Below, one piece after another: positions 8,147 to 16,323 of a DNA stretch of 64,000 nt. The notes beneath the pieces were generated by a model that was not told where the DNA came from, made no database searches, and saw nothing but the letters and a program-made list of their open reading frames with translations. The stretch is taken from the NCBI GenBank assembly GCA_964583765.1, contig CAZOWW010000007.1:1-64000 (forward strand), written 5' to 3'. The first letter of the stretch is position 1; the number at the start of each line of letters is the position of its first letter. The position numbers and the translations under genes are program-made. This DNA comes from CAZOWW01 sp964583765. GTDB lineage: Bacteria; Actinomycetota; Actinomycetes; Actinomycetales; Kineosporiaceae.

Positions 8147-8777
8147 CGCACGTGAGGGCCGACCGCAGGGCCGACCCAGGCAGGAACATCTCCGTCCACG
8201 GTCCGGTGATCGGCGTGCCGACCCGGCACGGCGGAGAAATCTCGCGCCAGGAAGGGGCGGGCGCCCCCGTGCGCCAGGACGGTGCGCGTCGCGGAATTTC
8301 CGAGGCGTGGAACCCGCTCCTCACCCGGGCATGAAGTCCGATATGTCACCGCATGGGCTGCGGCTCGTACTCGGTCGAAACCCCGCTGCCACCGGTCGCG
8401 GGGAACCCACCGCCCGCGTGCAATAGAAGGCCTTCGAAGTCCGATCGGGATACCGAAAACATCACCGATAACTTACGAACCGCGGGAAGCCTTCCCGGGA
8501 TGTTCGCTACTCAACGCCACCGATTCCCTCCCACGGTGACCAAGGTAAAAGTTTTCGGATGACCGACACGACGGGAGTGACGCCCGAGGCGCAGATGATG
8601 CTCTCCCCGTCATTCGGGCACGGGGACGGGCGATCGAGTTTCCGGGGGTTTCCCTCGGACCCCTCGGACCTCCACAAGCCAGGACGCGGATGCCGGCCGG
8701 GGCGGGAAGAGAACTCCGGGCCAGGGTGAGAACACCGGGACACTCATCCGGCAGGCCCCCAGCCGGCGTCGGGGCCG
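8147..8777 (+). other. Intergenic, no supported gene
   Basis: About 630 bp between the RCC1 terminator and the 3' end of the VOC-family gene. The section 8330-8570 is noticeably less GC-rich than its surroundings, but no frame in it shows a recognisable protein. Confidence 0.4.
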
Positions 8778-9209
8778 TCAGGCCACGCAGAACTCGTTGC
8801 CCTCGGGGTCCTGCAGGACCACCCACGAGCTGCCGAACTCCTCGTACCGCGCGAGCTCCCGCGCCCCCGCGGCCACGAGCTCAGCGACCTTCGCGTCCCG
8901 GACCTGCACCCGCTCGGCCGCGGGCATCTCCCGTCCTCCGACGTGCACGTCCAGGTGCATTCGGTTCTTGGCCGCCTTGTCCTCGGGCACCTTCTGGAAG
9001 AGCACCCGGGGACGCCGCGCATCGGGGTCCACGATCGCCGCGTACAGGTCCATGGACTCCGGGGGCACCCCCTGCTCCCGAGCCCAGGTCTCCCAGGAGT
9101 CGTAGCCGCCGGGGGGCGGTTCCGGGACGTAGCCCAGGGCCAGGGCCCAGAACCCGCTCAGGGCCCGGGTGTCCCGCGCGTCGATGGTGATCTGCACGCC
9201 GATGGTCAT
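8778..9209 (-). CDS. VOC-superfamily (glyoxalase/bleomycin-resistance-like) protein
   Basis: A 143-residue cytosolic protein of the vicinal oxygen chelate fold. It opens GVQITIDARDTRALSGFWALAL, matching the typical 'iDa.D...la.FW..aLG' start, and has MHLDVHVGGREMPAA and a C-terminal WVVLQDPEGNEFCVA, the usual 'DPeGNefcv' end. This actinobacterial subgroup is widespread and its substrates are mostly unknown. It may be a dioxygenase-like, lyase or binding protein. Start ATG at 9209. Confidence 0.85.
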   Translation of the reverse strand: MTIGVQITIDARDTRALSGFWALALGYVPEPPPGGYDSWETWAREQGVPPESMDLYAAIVDPDARRPRVLFQKVPEDKAAKNRMHLDVHVGGREMPAAERVQVRDAKVAELVAAGARELARYEEFGSSWVVLQDPEGNEFCVA

Positions 9210-9292
9210 GGACGGAGGCTAGCCGCCGACGCCGACAGCCCGAGATTCCGCCGGTCCAGCCGGCTGGTCAGTCCGGTCAGGACGAGCACTGG

Positions 9293-9572
9293 TCAGGGCC
9301 CCAGGAGCGCGGCCGGGACCACGGCGATTCCGTCGCGACGGTAGGCGTGCGGATCCGTGGTGACGGCGACCGCGTCGAGCATCATCCCCAAGCCGGGAGG
9401 ACAGCCAGCGCAGGGTCGGCCAGGTGGTGCTCGGGCGAGGTCGCCAGCCGGGTGAGGGCGTTGTGGACGGGGGACCGGTCCGGGACGGGGCCGAGCAACC
9501 AGAGCCGGGACAGCACATCCCGGTAGGCGAGGGTGGTGGTCCTGGCCGGCAGACCATCCCGATAGCGCCATG
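9293..9572 (-). pseudogene. C-terminal remnant of a DUF4143-type AAA ATPase, frameshifted
   Basis: One minus-strand frame reads RTTTLAYRDVLSRLWLLGPV, then DRSPVHNALTRLATSPEHHLADPALA, the characteristic DUF4143 segment of Fic/BREX-era 'ATP-binding DUF4143' proteins. It then stops, while another frame continues GLGMMLDAVAVTTDPHAYRR and DGIAVVPAALLGP to the stop at 9293-9295, which is how these proteins end. The ATPase domain is absent. What remains is about 90 codons with a frameshift near 9390. Function is lost. Confidence 0.55.
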
Positions 9573-9773
9573 ATCACGCTACTTATCGCGGAGTCCGTGG
9601 AGCGCTTCCGCCCCGTCGTCCGGAGCCCGGCCATGAGGGCCGCGCCGGACGACACCCCTCGCCGTCCCGGACGTGACCACCCCGGACACAAGGGCGGACC
9701 GGCACCGGTTCCGGGGAAATCAGCCGGAAGATGCATAATTCGCCCCGGTGGCCCACTCGACAGGGGAGAACCC

Positions 9774-10142
9774 ATGACCCAGCCCGCGCCCGAACCGCAG
9801 CAACCTCCGCTGTGGCACGAGCCACCCACCAATCCCGCCCCGCCGTACCCGGGGCAGGGAGCCCAGGAACAAGCCGGCCACGGGTATCCCCCGCAGGGAT
9901 ACCCGTCCGCCCCCTATCCCGGACAGCCCTACCCCCCGAACCCCGGTTACCCGCCGTCGCGGCCCGGGAGAAAGGCCCGCGTCCGGCGGGACGGAACCAT
10001 GCGGCCGGCCGGGCCCAGGGCGCTGTGGCTGCACCTGTTCCTGGTCGTCGTGACGAGCGGGGCCTGGATTCCCATCTGGATCGCCTTGATCATCCTGAAG
10101 AGATTCCGCCGGGCCGGGGAATCAGCCGGCCAGTACCGCTGA
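9774..10142 (+). CDS. Pro/Tyr/Gly-rich small membrane protein
   Basis: A 122-residue protein; ATG at 9774 follows GGGGAG. Residues 1-65 are low-complexity Pro/Gln/Tyr/Gly (repeated YPPQGYPSAPYPGQPYP-like units), typical of cytoplasmic tails of actinobacterial envelope proteins. A basic stretch and one hydrophobic segment (LHLFLVVVTSGAWIPIWIAL) follow, with a short basic end. It looks like a small anchoring or scaffolding protein. No enzymatic role is evident. Confidence 0.7.
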   Translation: MTQPAPEPQQPPLWHEPPTNPAPPYPGQGAQEQAGHGYPPQGYPSAPYPGQPYPPNPGYPPSRPGRKARVRRDGTMRPAGPRALWLHLFLVVVTSGAWIPIWIALIILKRFRRAGESAGQYR

Positions 10143-10152
10143 GAACGCGACG

Positions 10153-10196
10153 GAACGGCCTCGCCCATCCCGGACCCGGGGCGGGCGAGGCCGTTC
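10153..10196 (+). terminator. Perfect 14-bp hairpin, probably bidirectional
   Basis: GAACGGCCTCGCCC (10153-10166) and GGGCGAGGCCGTTC (10183-10196) pair exactly over a 16-nt loop. It lies between the converging ends of the Pro-rich membrane protein and Lsr2 genes. Confidence 0.75.
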
Positions 10197-10271
10197 ACCG
10201 ATCACTTTCCGCCGGGGGGACGTCCGGGCATCAGCAGCCGCACGACCCGCTCGACCAGCGAAAACGCCAGC

Positions 10272-10598
10272 TCAGTGGGCCGCGTCGTAGGCCGACAGCA
10301 CCTCGGAGGACACCCGGCCACGGTCGCTGACCTGGAATCCGTTGTCCCGGGCCCATGCCCGCACGTCGCCCAGGTCCTTCGTCCCCGAACGCGTACCGAC
10401 GCGCGGCGCCTTCGCCTGCTTGCCGCCCACCTTGCGCGCCTTCTCCACGAACTCCGCGAGAGCGCCCCGCAACTTCTGCGCATTCGCGGCGGACAGGTCG
10501 ATCTCGTACGACTTGCCGTCCAGCCCGAACGTCACGGTCCCGTCGGCCACGCTGCCGTCGAAGTCGTCGACCAGCTGGACCTGAACCTTCTGCGCCAC
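10272..10598 (-). CDS. lsr2: Lsr2-type nucleoid-associated protein
   Basis: A 108-residue DNA-bridging protein of the Lsr2 family, which silences AT-rich, often foreign, DNA. GTG at 10598 is preferred over the GTG five codons upstream: AAAGG lies 7 nt before it and it gives the canonical start AQKVQVQLVDDFDG. The N-terminal dimerisation part includes TVTFGLDGKSYEIDLSAANA. The C-terminal DNA-binding part reads VRAWARDNGFQVSDRGRVSS, with an RGR AT-hook-like motif. The lower-GC islands in this window (toxin, fic and par regions) would be natural targets. Confidence 0.93.
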   Translation of the reverse strand: MAQKVQVQLVDDFDGSVADGTVTFGLDGKSYEIDLSAANAQKLRGALAEFVEKARKVGGKQAKAPRVGTRSGTKDLGDVRAWARDNGFQVSDRGRVSSEVLSAYDAAH

Positions 10599-10742
10599 TG
10601 GAGTGCCTTTCACGTGGGAATGGTATTTCTGTGAATGATGCCACGCCGGACTTCACCACCGCAAACCCTCCGGGTCGACGCGGGGAATCGTGGCCGAATC
10701 AGCGAACCGGATAGACACCCACCGTGACAGGAATGAGGACCC

Positions 10743-11213
10743 TCAGGGACGGGGAAGGTCCCCGGGGCCGACGAGTGGTGTTCCCCCGGGCACGTCCTCC
10801 TCGCCGGGGCGCGTCCTGCGGGGACGGCCCGGCCGCCCCGGTCTGCCCGGCCGGGCCGCGGACCGTGGACCCGCGTCTCGGGGAGACCCCGCCACCGCCG
10901 TGGGAAGGCCCGCGGCCGGCACGGCCTCGTCCACCTGTCCGAGCCGGGCCCGCAGCCGGGAGTTGTCCGTCTCCAGCCGCAGCACCATCGCGATGCCGGC
11001 CAGGTTCAGGCCGGCGTCGAGCAGTGCACCGATCCGTTCCAGGCGCAGCAGGTCGTCGCCGCTGTACCGGCGGGTGCCGCCGTCCGTGCGGGCCGGGGCC
11101 ACCAGCCCGTGTCGCTCGTACAGCCGCAGGCTCTGCGGATCCATCCCGACCAGGTCGGCGGCCACCGAGATGCCGTACACCCCACGGGTCGGGTCGACGT
11201 CGAACGGTCTCAC
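10743..11213 (-). CDS. MerR-family regulator, HspR-like
   Basis: A ~156-residue regulator encoded divergently from the Hsp20 gene. The MerR winged helix reads YGISVAADLVGMDPQSLRLY, ERHGLVAPARTDGGTRRY, then LLRLERIGALLDAGLNLAGI, with the HspR-type 'pqtLRlYEr.GLv.P.RT.GGtRrYs' pattern. The C-terminal third is low-complexity Pro/Gly/Arg. GTG at 11213 is chosen because GGAGG ends 5 nt upstream; the GTG at 11219 would overlap that site. HspR proteins repress small heat-shock and DnaK operons, so autoregulation and control of the divergent hsp20 are likely. Confidence 0.85.
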   Translation of the reverse strand: MRPFDVDPTRGVYGISVAADLVGMDPQSLRLYERHGLVAPARTDGGTRRYSGDDLLRLERIGALLDAGLNLAGIAMVLRLETDNSRLRARLGQVDEAVPAAGLPTAVAGSPRDAGPRSAARPGRPGRPGRPRRTRPGEEDVPGGTPLVGPGDLPRP

Positions 11214-11369
11214 AGGCACCTCCGAGGATCCGCCCGGTCGGCCGAGCGTGCTCTTGCCTCAGTATGTCATCGGTGCTATATAGAAATCTATGTCAGTCAC
11301 CACAGATAATGGGTGGCGCGAGATACGGATCATGACTGTAGGGCAGCAGACCACGGAGGTGGAGTCCCG

Positions 11370-11801
11370 ATGTTGGTACGCACCGACCCGTTCCGGGAAC
11401 TGGACCGACTGACCCAGCAGGTGTTCGGCGCTCTGGGCACGACCGCCCGGCCGACGGGGATGCCGATGGACGCCTGGCGCGAGGGCGAGGAGTTCGTCGT
11501 GGAGTTCGACCTGCCCGGGGTGGACCCGGCCAGCGTGGACCTGGACATCGAGCGGAACGTGCTCACCGTCCACGCGGAGCGGCCGGCCCTGAACGGGAAC
11601 CACGAACTGGTGGCGGCCGAGCGACCGCGCGGGGTGTTCAGCCGCCAGCTCATCCTCGGCGACAACCTGGACACCGACCGGGTCACCGCCGGCTACCGCG
11701 ACGGCGTACTCACCCTGCGGATCCCGGTGGCCGAGAAGGCGAAGCCCCGGAAGATCGCGGTCGACACGTCCGGCGACGGCCACCGGGCCATCCGCGCCTG
11801 A
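11370..11801 (+). CDS. Hsp20/alpha-crystallin small heat-shock protein
   Basis: A 143-residue holdase chaperone that binds unfolding proteins without ATP. The start MLVRTDPFRELDRLTQQVFG is typical of actinobacterial Hsp18/Hsp20. The alpha-crystallin domain spans ~40-135 with EFVVEFDLPGVDPASVDLDI, NVLTVHAERP and the C-terminal GVLTLRIPVAEKAKPRKI. It is divergent from the MerR/HspR-like gene. The shared 156-bp spacer contains an AT-rich stretch (11263-11300) that would hold promoters and operator. Confidence 0.92.
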   Translation: MLVRTDPFRELDRLTQQVFGALGTTARPTGMPMDAWREGEEFVVEFDLPGVDPASVDLDIERNVLTVHAERPALNGNHELVAAERPRGVFSRQLILGDNLDTDRVTAGYRDGVLTLRIPVAEKAKPRKIAVDTSGDGHRAIRA

Positions 11802-11843
11802 GGCCGCCGGGACGCACGTCCCCCGAGGCCGAACCAGAACAGA

Positions 11844-12103
11844 TCAGTCGCTGAGGCGTAGGGGGAGTGCGCGGGCAGCATCGACCAGGGTCTGGCCGCT
11901 GTTGTACTGACCGAGATGGTGGGCGCACAGGGCATCGGCGGCGGCGATGCCGGCGTGTACGCACAAAGTCACGTAGGCATCGCCGACGTCGGCCCCATCC
12001 TCGGCGCCAGATCCATGATCTCCTCGGCGGCCGTGAGGAACTGAACAGCCTTGCGGCGATGGCCGCCGGCGAAGCTGTGGTCAGCGGCACGCTCGGGACT
12101 CAC
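11844..12103 (-). pseudogene. HEPN-domain toxin partner of MNT, frameshifted
   Basis: GTG at 12101-12103 overlaps the stop of the MNT gene (GTGA). The frame reads HRRKAVQFLTAAEEIMDLA, a HEPN-like first helix, then derails to a stop. A second frame continues DVGDAYVTLCVHAGIAAADA and LCAHHLGQYNSGQTL, ending at TGA 11844-11846; this 'YVTLCVHAGIAAAD' segment is the common core of actinobacterial HEPN-like partners. The total of 260 nt is not a multiple of three, so one indel near 12007-12020 breaks the gene. The nuclease-type partner is inactivated while MNT stays intact. Confidence 0.55.
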
Positions 12104-12732
12104 GAGCCCGACCGTGCCGAACGCAGTGCCCGCCGCAGGACGCTCTCCCGACCGGCCACGCAGATCCCCTCGCGCAGGATGTCGTCCAGGACCCCGCCGG
12201 GTTCGTCGACCTCGGCCAGCTCGTCCAGGCCGAACTGCAGGACCCGGGTGTCATTGCCGGTCCACGCGGTCGCGCGAACGGCCAGATCAGCGATCCGGGC
12301 GCTCCAGGCAGGGTCGTCGACGGCGACACCCGCGCCACGCAGCACGAACACGTCCAGATCGCTGTCGGGGCGTTCCTGCCCCCGGGCCACCGACCCGAAC
12401 AGGGCCGCATAGACGGGCGCCGGCGACCATCCGGACAGCAGGACACGCAACCGAGTCACCAGGTCCTCGCGCACCCCGGCCAGGGCGATCACAGCAGGAG
12501 CGGCCAGGTGCTCACGGTTGAGCCGGTACATCTGGGCGGCGCCGGCCGGCTCCCGCAGCACGATGCCCTGCTCGACCAGCCGGGCAAGGACCCGTCGCGT
12601 GCCCTCCGTGCTGGCCTCGATCCTGCGGGCGATGTCCCGGCCGGTGAACGCCGTCTCGGCACGCGCCAGCACCTCCAGCACGTCCGCGTCGAGAGCGGAC
12701 GTGACCACCCGCAGGGGGTGCGACAACTCCAC
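12100..12732 (-). CDS. MNT-type nucleotidyltransferase with N-terminal winged helix (antitoxin-like)
   Basis: A 210-residue protein. Residues ~15-85 form a winged helix (DADVLEVLARAETAFTGRDI, then RRVLARLVEQGIVLREP). Residues ~100-200 form a minimal nucleotidyltransferase: AALFGSVARGQERPDSDLDV contains the GS-x9-DxD catalytic signature. Family knowledge: MNT proteins inactivate their HEPN RNase partner by nucleotidylation (type VII toxin-antitoxin). The downstream HEPN gene overlaps but is frameshifted. Start GTG at 12730-12732. A palindrome lies ~80 bp upstream (12811-12826). Confidence 0.85.
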   Translation of the reverse strand: MELSHPLRVVTSALDADVLEVLARAETAFTGRDIARRIEASTEGTRRVLARLVEQGIVLREPAGAAQMYRLNREHLAAPAVIALAGVREDLVTRLRVLLSGWSPAPVYAALFGSVARGQERPDSDLDVFVLRGAGVAVDDPAWSARIADLAVRATAWTGNDTRVLQFGLDELAEVDEPGGVLDDILREGICVAGRESVLRRALRSARSGS

Positions 12733-12810
12733 AGCCCTTCACCTCCCGGCCACCCGGCACTCCGACCGCCCGCACCGACAGTTCGGGAGTGTCCACAATA
12801 CCGGCCATCC

Positions 12811-12826
12811 GTCCACTATAGTAGAC
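12811..12826 (-). promoter_or_regulatory. Near-perfect 16-bp palindrome upstream of MNT
   Basis: GTCCACTATAGTAGAC is self-complementary except for one pair and has the perfect core ACTATAGT. It is AT-rich in GC-rich surroundings and sits upstream of the MNT/HEPN operon, fitting an operator for the winged helix of MNT. It contains -10-like hexamers on both strands. Confidence 0.4.
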
Positions 12827-13400
12827 ATGATCAGGACTCGATCGGCCGCGCCGGGCGTTGAGGAACGTACCCCTGCAGAGATCGAGTCGGGACGACGTCG
12901 CGGCGGTGGGACAGCCGTCCGGCGGCCGCCGGACGGCGGCGAGATCTCATCCGGCACACAGGTCGACACCCTGGCCGAGATCGGCCGTGACCGGCAGCTT
13001 CACCCTCGGCAGTCTTCACTCCCGGGGAGTCGATCCGGTGGTGAAACGTGCCTGTTCAAGGGCACCTCGCCCCGAGGATCACGAACGACGGGGATCACGA
13101 ACAGCGCGACAAGGACAGGACCGCACCCACCTGTAGCTTCCCGTCCTCCCGCCACCGAGAAGTCCTATGGAACTTGAGTTTTCCGTTGGGTCGAGACCGG
13201 GCAAAACTGTGGGAGGGGGCTGGTGTCTGCGCCGCGGCCCCGAGACCCGGGCCCTCAGGGTTGTCGTGCAGTGGTGCGGGTCACGCTCGATTCGCCCGAG
13301 TCTCACTGCGCTGGCAGCAAGATCGAGACCGAAGCCCGCCGCCGTTGAACCCCCAGACCAGCCCCTCCCATGGTCTTCTGCGGTCTCCCACGGAACACCT
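12827..13400 (+). other. Intergenic, no supported gene
   Basis: About 570 bp between the MNT promoter region and the fic operator. Frames are Arg/Pro/Ser-rich without domains or credible starts. It is likely decayed or spacer DNA of the toxin-antitoxin-rich region. Confidence 0.4.
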
Positions 13401-13406
13401 CTTCCG

Positions 13407-13442
13407 TTCGGTACATTAAGTTGTTTTCAAACCGAACAACTT
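13407..13442 (+). promoter_or_regulatory. Nested inverted repeats upstream of fic
   Basis: AAGTTGTT (13418-13425) and AACAACTT (13435-13442) form a perfect inverted repeat with a 9-bp spacer. It is interlocked with a second pair, TTCGGT (13407-13412) and ACCGAA (13431-13436). The block is AT-rich and 27 bp before the fic start, so it is probably an operator overlapping the promoter. Confidence 0.45.
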
Positions 13443-13468
13443 CTGTCGTCCCCACCGCTGGAGGGCGC

Positions 13469-14470
13469 GTGCCTCGAGGCAGGCCATCCCGAGCCGTCAT
13501 CTACGCCCGGCTCGCCGAGGCCATCGCCGACCTCAACATCCGGATGGGAGGACTGCCCTCCCCGATCGAGGCGGAGGACATCTGGGACGACCTGTGGCAC
13601 CAGGAGGCCCACCACTCAACCGCTCTCGAGGGCAACACGCTGGTCCTTCAGCAGGTCCGCAAACTCCTCGACGAGGGGCGCGCCGTTGGCGCGCGGGAAC
13701 TGCGCGAGTACATGGAGGTCACCGGATACGCCGACGCGGCCCGGTGGGTCTACGGGCAAGCCTTGGAGCCGGGCGACTGGACCACCGGTGATCTGGTGTG
13801 TCTGCAGGAGATCCGCTCGGTGCACCACCGAGCCATGACACCCGTGTGGTCGGTCGCCCCGCCAGCCCACGCCGACGAGAAGGAGACGCCCGGCAACTTC
13901 AGACGCCACGACATCGCCCCTTTCTCCGAGGGCATGACTCCACCTCCTTGGCCAGAAGTCGACTCCGGCATGCACGACTGGGTCGCTCTGACCAGCTCCG
14001 CGCGTGCCCCGGGAGACCGCCCGTTCCCCGAAGTACTCGCGGAGATCCACAACCGGTTCGAGCGGATCCACCCGTTCCTCGACGGCAACGGCCGCACCGG
14101 CCGCCTGCTTCTCAACCTCGTCCTGGTCCGCCTCGGCTACCCACCAGCGATCATCTACAAGAGCCAGCGGATCTCCTATCTCACGGGGATGCACAAAGCC
14201 GATCGCGGCGACTTCGGCCCCCTCGGGGAACTCATCGCCCGCGCCGTCACCGACAACCTCCACCGCTTCGTCGTCCCCGCCATCGCAGGCCCATCCCGGC
14301 TCGTACCCCTCGCCAGCCTCGCCGACGAGACCGCAGGGGTCAGCGCCAACGCCTTGCGCGTCGCCGCTGTCCGTGGACGGCTGCGCGCCCAGAAGACCCC
14401 CAACGGCGTATGGCTCAGTTCACGGAAGTGGCTCGAGGACTACCTGAACTCCAGACACCAACGCGCCTGA
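13469..14470 (+). CDS. Fic-domain protein (class II, AMPylase-type) with C-terminal helix-turn-helix
   Basis: A 333-residue cytosolic Fic enzyme, predicted to transfer AMP (or another nucleotide) to a protein hydroxyl. The active-site loop HPFLDGNGRTGR starts at His201 and is intact. The N-terminal inhibitory helix motif [S/T]xxxE[G/N] is present as S50-TAL-E54-G55, which defines class II self-inhibited Fic proteins. The C-terminal ~60 residues (SLADETAGVSANALRVAAVR, then SSRKWLEDYL) look like a winged helix, as in many Fic/DOC regulators. GTG at 13469 has a close GGAGGG. Inverted repeats upstream suggest autoregulation. Confidence 0.88.
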   Translation: MPRGRPSRAVIYARLAEAIADLNIRMGGLPSPIEAEDIWDDLWHQEAHHSTALEGNTLVLQQVRKLLDEGRAVGARELREYMEVTGYADAARWVYGQALEPGDWTTGDLVCLQEIRSVHHRAMTPVWSVAPPAHADEKETPGNFRRHDIAPFSEGMTPPPWPEVDSGMHDWVALTSSARAPGDRPFPEVLAEIHNRFERIHPFLDGNGRTGRLLLNLVLVRLGYPPAIIYKSQRISYLTGMHKADRGDFGPLGELIARAVTDNLHRFVVPAIAGPSRLVPLASLADETAGVSANALRVAAVRGRLRAQKTPNGVWLSSRKWLEDYLNSRHQRA

Positions 14471-14575
14471 CGCACATCCAGTCCCGAATCGTCGCGGTAG
14501 GGACCGCCCTTGCGGGCCCCCTGCAGGCGGACGGCGCGGCCCTGGCGGCCCGGCTGTCTCCGGGCGAGCTCGAGG

Positions 14576-15052
14576 TCAGACCGAACGGGGCACCGTGCCC
14601 GTCATCTGGCAGACCACGCGCATGACCTTGTGACCCAGGTCGGCGTCCGCGCCGAACATCAGTGGGCATCCGCCGTTGATCACCTGGATGCCGTGCTCAC
14701 GGCCGTACGTCGCGGCCGCCGGCGAGGCGCTGCCGGCGCCCATCGAGCGGTGCAGCCACACGATGCCGATGCCGAGCTGCTCGCACTCGCGCACGGTGGC
14801 CTCGGCGAGCTCTGCGCGGGTGCCGACGACCACGGCGTCCACGCCACCGGGGATCTCGGCCAGGCTGTGATAGCAGGGGCCGCCCTCCACTTCGTCGGCG
14901 TTGGGGTTGACGGGGAAGACCTCGTACCCGCGCTTGCGCAGGCCCTGGACGACGGTGTTGCTGCCGTGACCCTTCGGGTTGCGCGAGACACCCGTGACGG
15001 CGATCCGGCGCTTGTCGAGGAATTCCCGGGCGACGTCCTTGACTGCGACCAT
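14576..15052 (-). CDS. CoA-binding domain protein (YccU-like)
   Basis: A 158-residue Rossmann-fold protein of the CoA_binding family. ATG at 15052 follows GGAAGG by about 7 nt. Features are RRIAVTGVSRNPKGHGSNTV (nucleotide-binding loop), YEVFPVNPNADEVEGGPCYH, DAVVVGTRAELAEATVREC and the conserved cysteine in VINGGCPLMFG near the end. Related proteins bind CoA, and some act in redox or acyl-CoA sensing. No partner gene is nearby. Confidence 0.85.
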   Translation of the reverse strand: MVAVKDVAREFLDKRRIAVTGVSRNPKGHGSNTVVQGLRKRGYEVFPVNPNADEVEGGPCYHSLAEIPGGVDAVVVGTRAELAEATVRECEQLGIGIVWLHRSMGAGSASPAAATYGREHGIQVINGGCPLMFGADADLGHKVMRVVCQMTGTVPRSV

Positions 15053-15249
15053 CGTGCTGCCCTTCCCGGACCGACCGAGGCGGCCCTGTGCCGCCCCCAT
15101 CCAGCCTCGGGCATGACGCTGCGCCGGTCGGCGGGCGAGGGCCAGGGGCGAACGTCACCTGCCGGGTCAGCCCTGGGTGATCCGCGCACAGTCGCCATCG
15201 CCCACTGGGCGCCCCCGTGCACCAGATGGCAGGGACAGGGAGTGCGGAC

Positions 15250-15348
15250 GGCGTGCGCCGAGTGCTGGCTCGGCCGCGGCCGGGTGTCGTGTTGGCCGAA
15301 GAACATGCACACGCCACGCCGTACCGGTTGAACCGGGACCATCTGGCG
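15250..15348 (+). pseudogene. Fragment of a second MNT-type winged helix
   Basis: The translated stretch GVRRVLARPRPGVVLAEEHA, then HATPYRLNRDHLA aligns with residues of the MNT protein at 12.1-12.7 kb (GTRRVLAR...GIVLREPAGAAQMYRLNREHLA). Thirteen of the last 22 positions are identical. The frame has no usable start and runs out directly after this block, where the AbiEi-like fragment begins in another frame. It is a degraded paralogue, opposite in strand to the intact MNT gene. Confidence 0.45.
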
Positions 15349-15683
15349 CCCTGTCCGTCCATGACCTCGGCATCGCGAATCCCGCTGAGATCCATCTGAC
15401 GGTCCCCGCAGGCTTCCGACGGACCCACGCCGCGGTGATCCATAACAGAGCCGACCTGACCCCGGACGACGTCGAGCAACGGCTGGGCTCTCGGGTGACC
15501 ACCCCTCTGCGTGCGATCTGCGAGAGCGCGGCCGTCGGAACCGACCAGGACATCATCGACGCCGCGGTCGGCGACCTCCTGGACCGTGGTCTGGCCACCC
15601 GACGCCAGCTCCTCCACTCGGCCCAGCGACTCGGACACCGCGCCGAGCTCGGCATCGAACGCGCGCTGCGGGAGCGCCCGTGA
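15336..15683 (+). pseudogene. C-terminal fragment of an AbiEi-like type IV antitoxin
   Basis: About 115 codons reading ALSVHDLGIANPAEIHLTVP, ADLTPDDVEQRLGSRVTTPL, ICESAAVGTDQDIIDAAVGD and LLDRGLATRRQLLHSAQRLG. This is the ligand-like core and C-terminal part of AbiEi-family antitoxin/transcriptional regulators ('NPaeIHLTVP', 'DVe...G.rVTTPlRT'). The N-terminal wHTH and the AbiEii toxin are absent. The fragment starts in the middle of the family, overlapping in another frame the end of an MNT-type winged-helix fragment. Confidence 0.55.
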
Positions 15684-16323
15684 CCCCCGGTACCGGGACG
15701 CCCGGAGCGCGACCCGCCCGGATCCGGGCTGAGGCAGGGCCGAGCGGCTGCGGAAGCGATGCGTCCAGGCGGAACTGGAACCACCGGCGGTATTTCTGAC
15801 ACGTGTTCCGTGAACTCCGGTACGAATGCCATGGAGTTTCTCTGACATCGGTCATTCCGAACCGGCACCGAGGCAACAGGGACCGGGAATCCGAGGGCAC
15901 GAAAGGCGTATTTCCGGCAGTCCCATCGTCGCTGTCACCCGGAATTCCGTCGACGTCTTCCGCCTGTTTCCCTCCGGAGTCCCGACCGGCCGCCTGCCGC
16001 CGTACCCCTGGGGCTCCTGGCCTCATCGTTCGCCCTGCCCATCGCCTGGCCTGGGCAGACGCGGAGGAGCATGGGGACACCGCGCCGGCCGGCCGGGTTT
16101 CTGATCCCTGCCACCCCGCTTTCCTGACATCCGTCACCCCGCCCCGGTGATGCCGTGCAGGACTTTCCCGGAAATGACCGTTCCGGCTTGTCCTCGGGTA
16201 TTGCCGTGTAGCAACCTCTGGCCACGGCCGATCCGGTCAGCCTTTCGGAGGACCCGGGAGATCGGGAGACCGTAGGACCCCGGTCGCAGGACCGCCCAAC
16301 CGCCGAGCGTGGGGAATGAGGAC
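15684..16323 (+). other. Intergenic region upstream of the ABC transporter
   Basis: 640 bp of mixed composition with lower-GC patches at 15790-15960 and 16160-16230. No frame carries a recognisable domain. It marks the left border of the biosynthetic cluster and presumably holds the ABC-transporter promoter. Confidence 0.4.
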
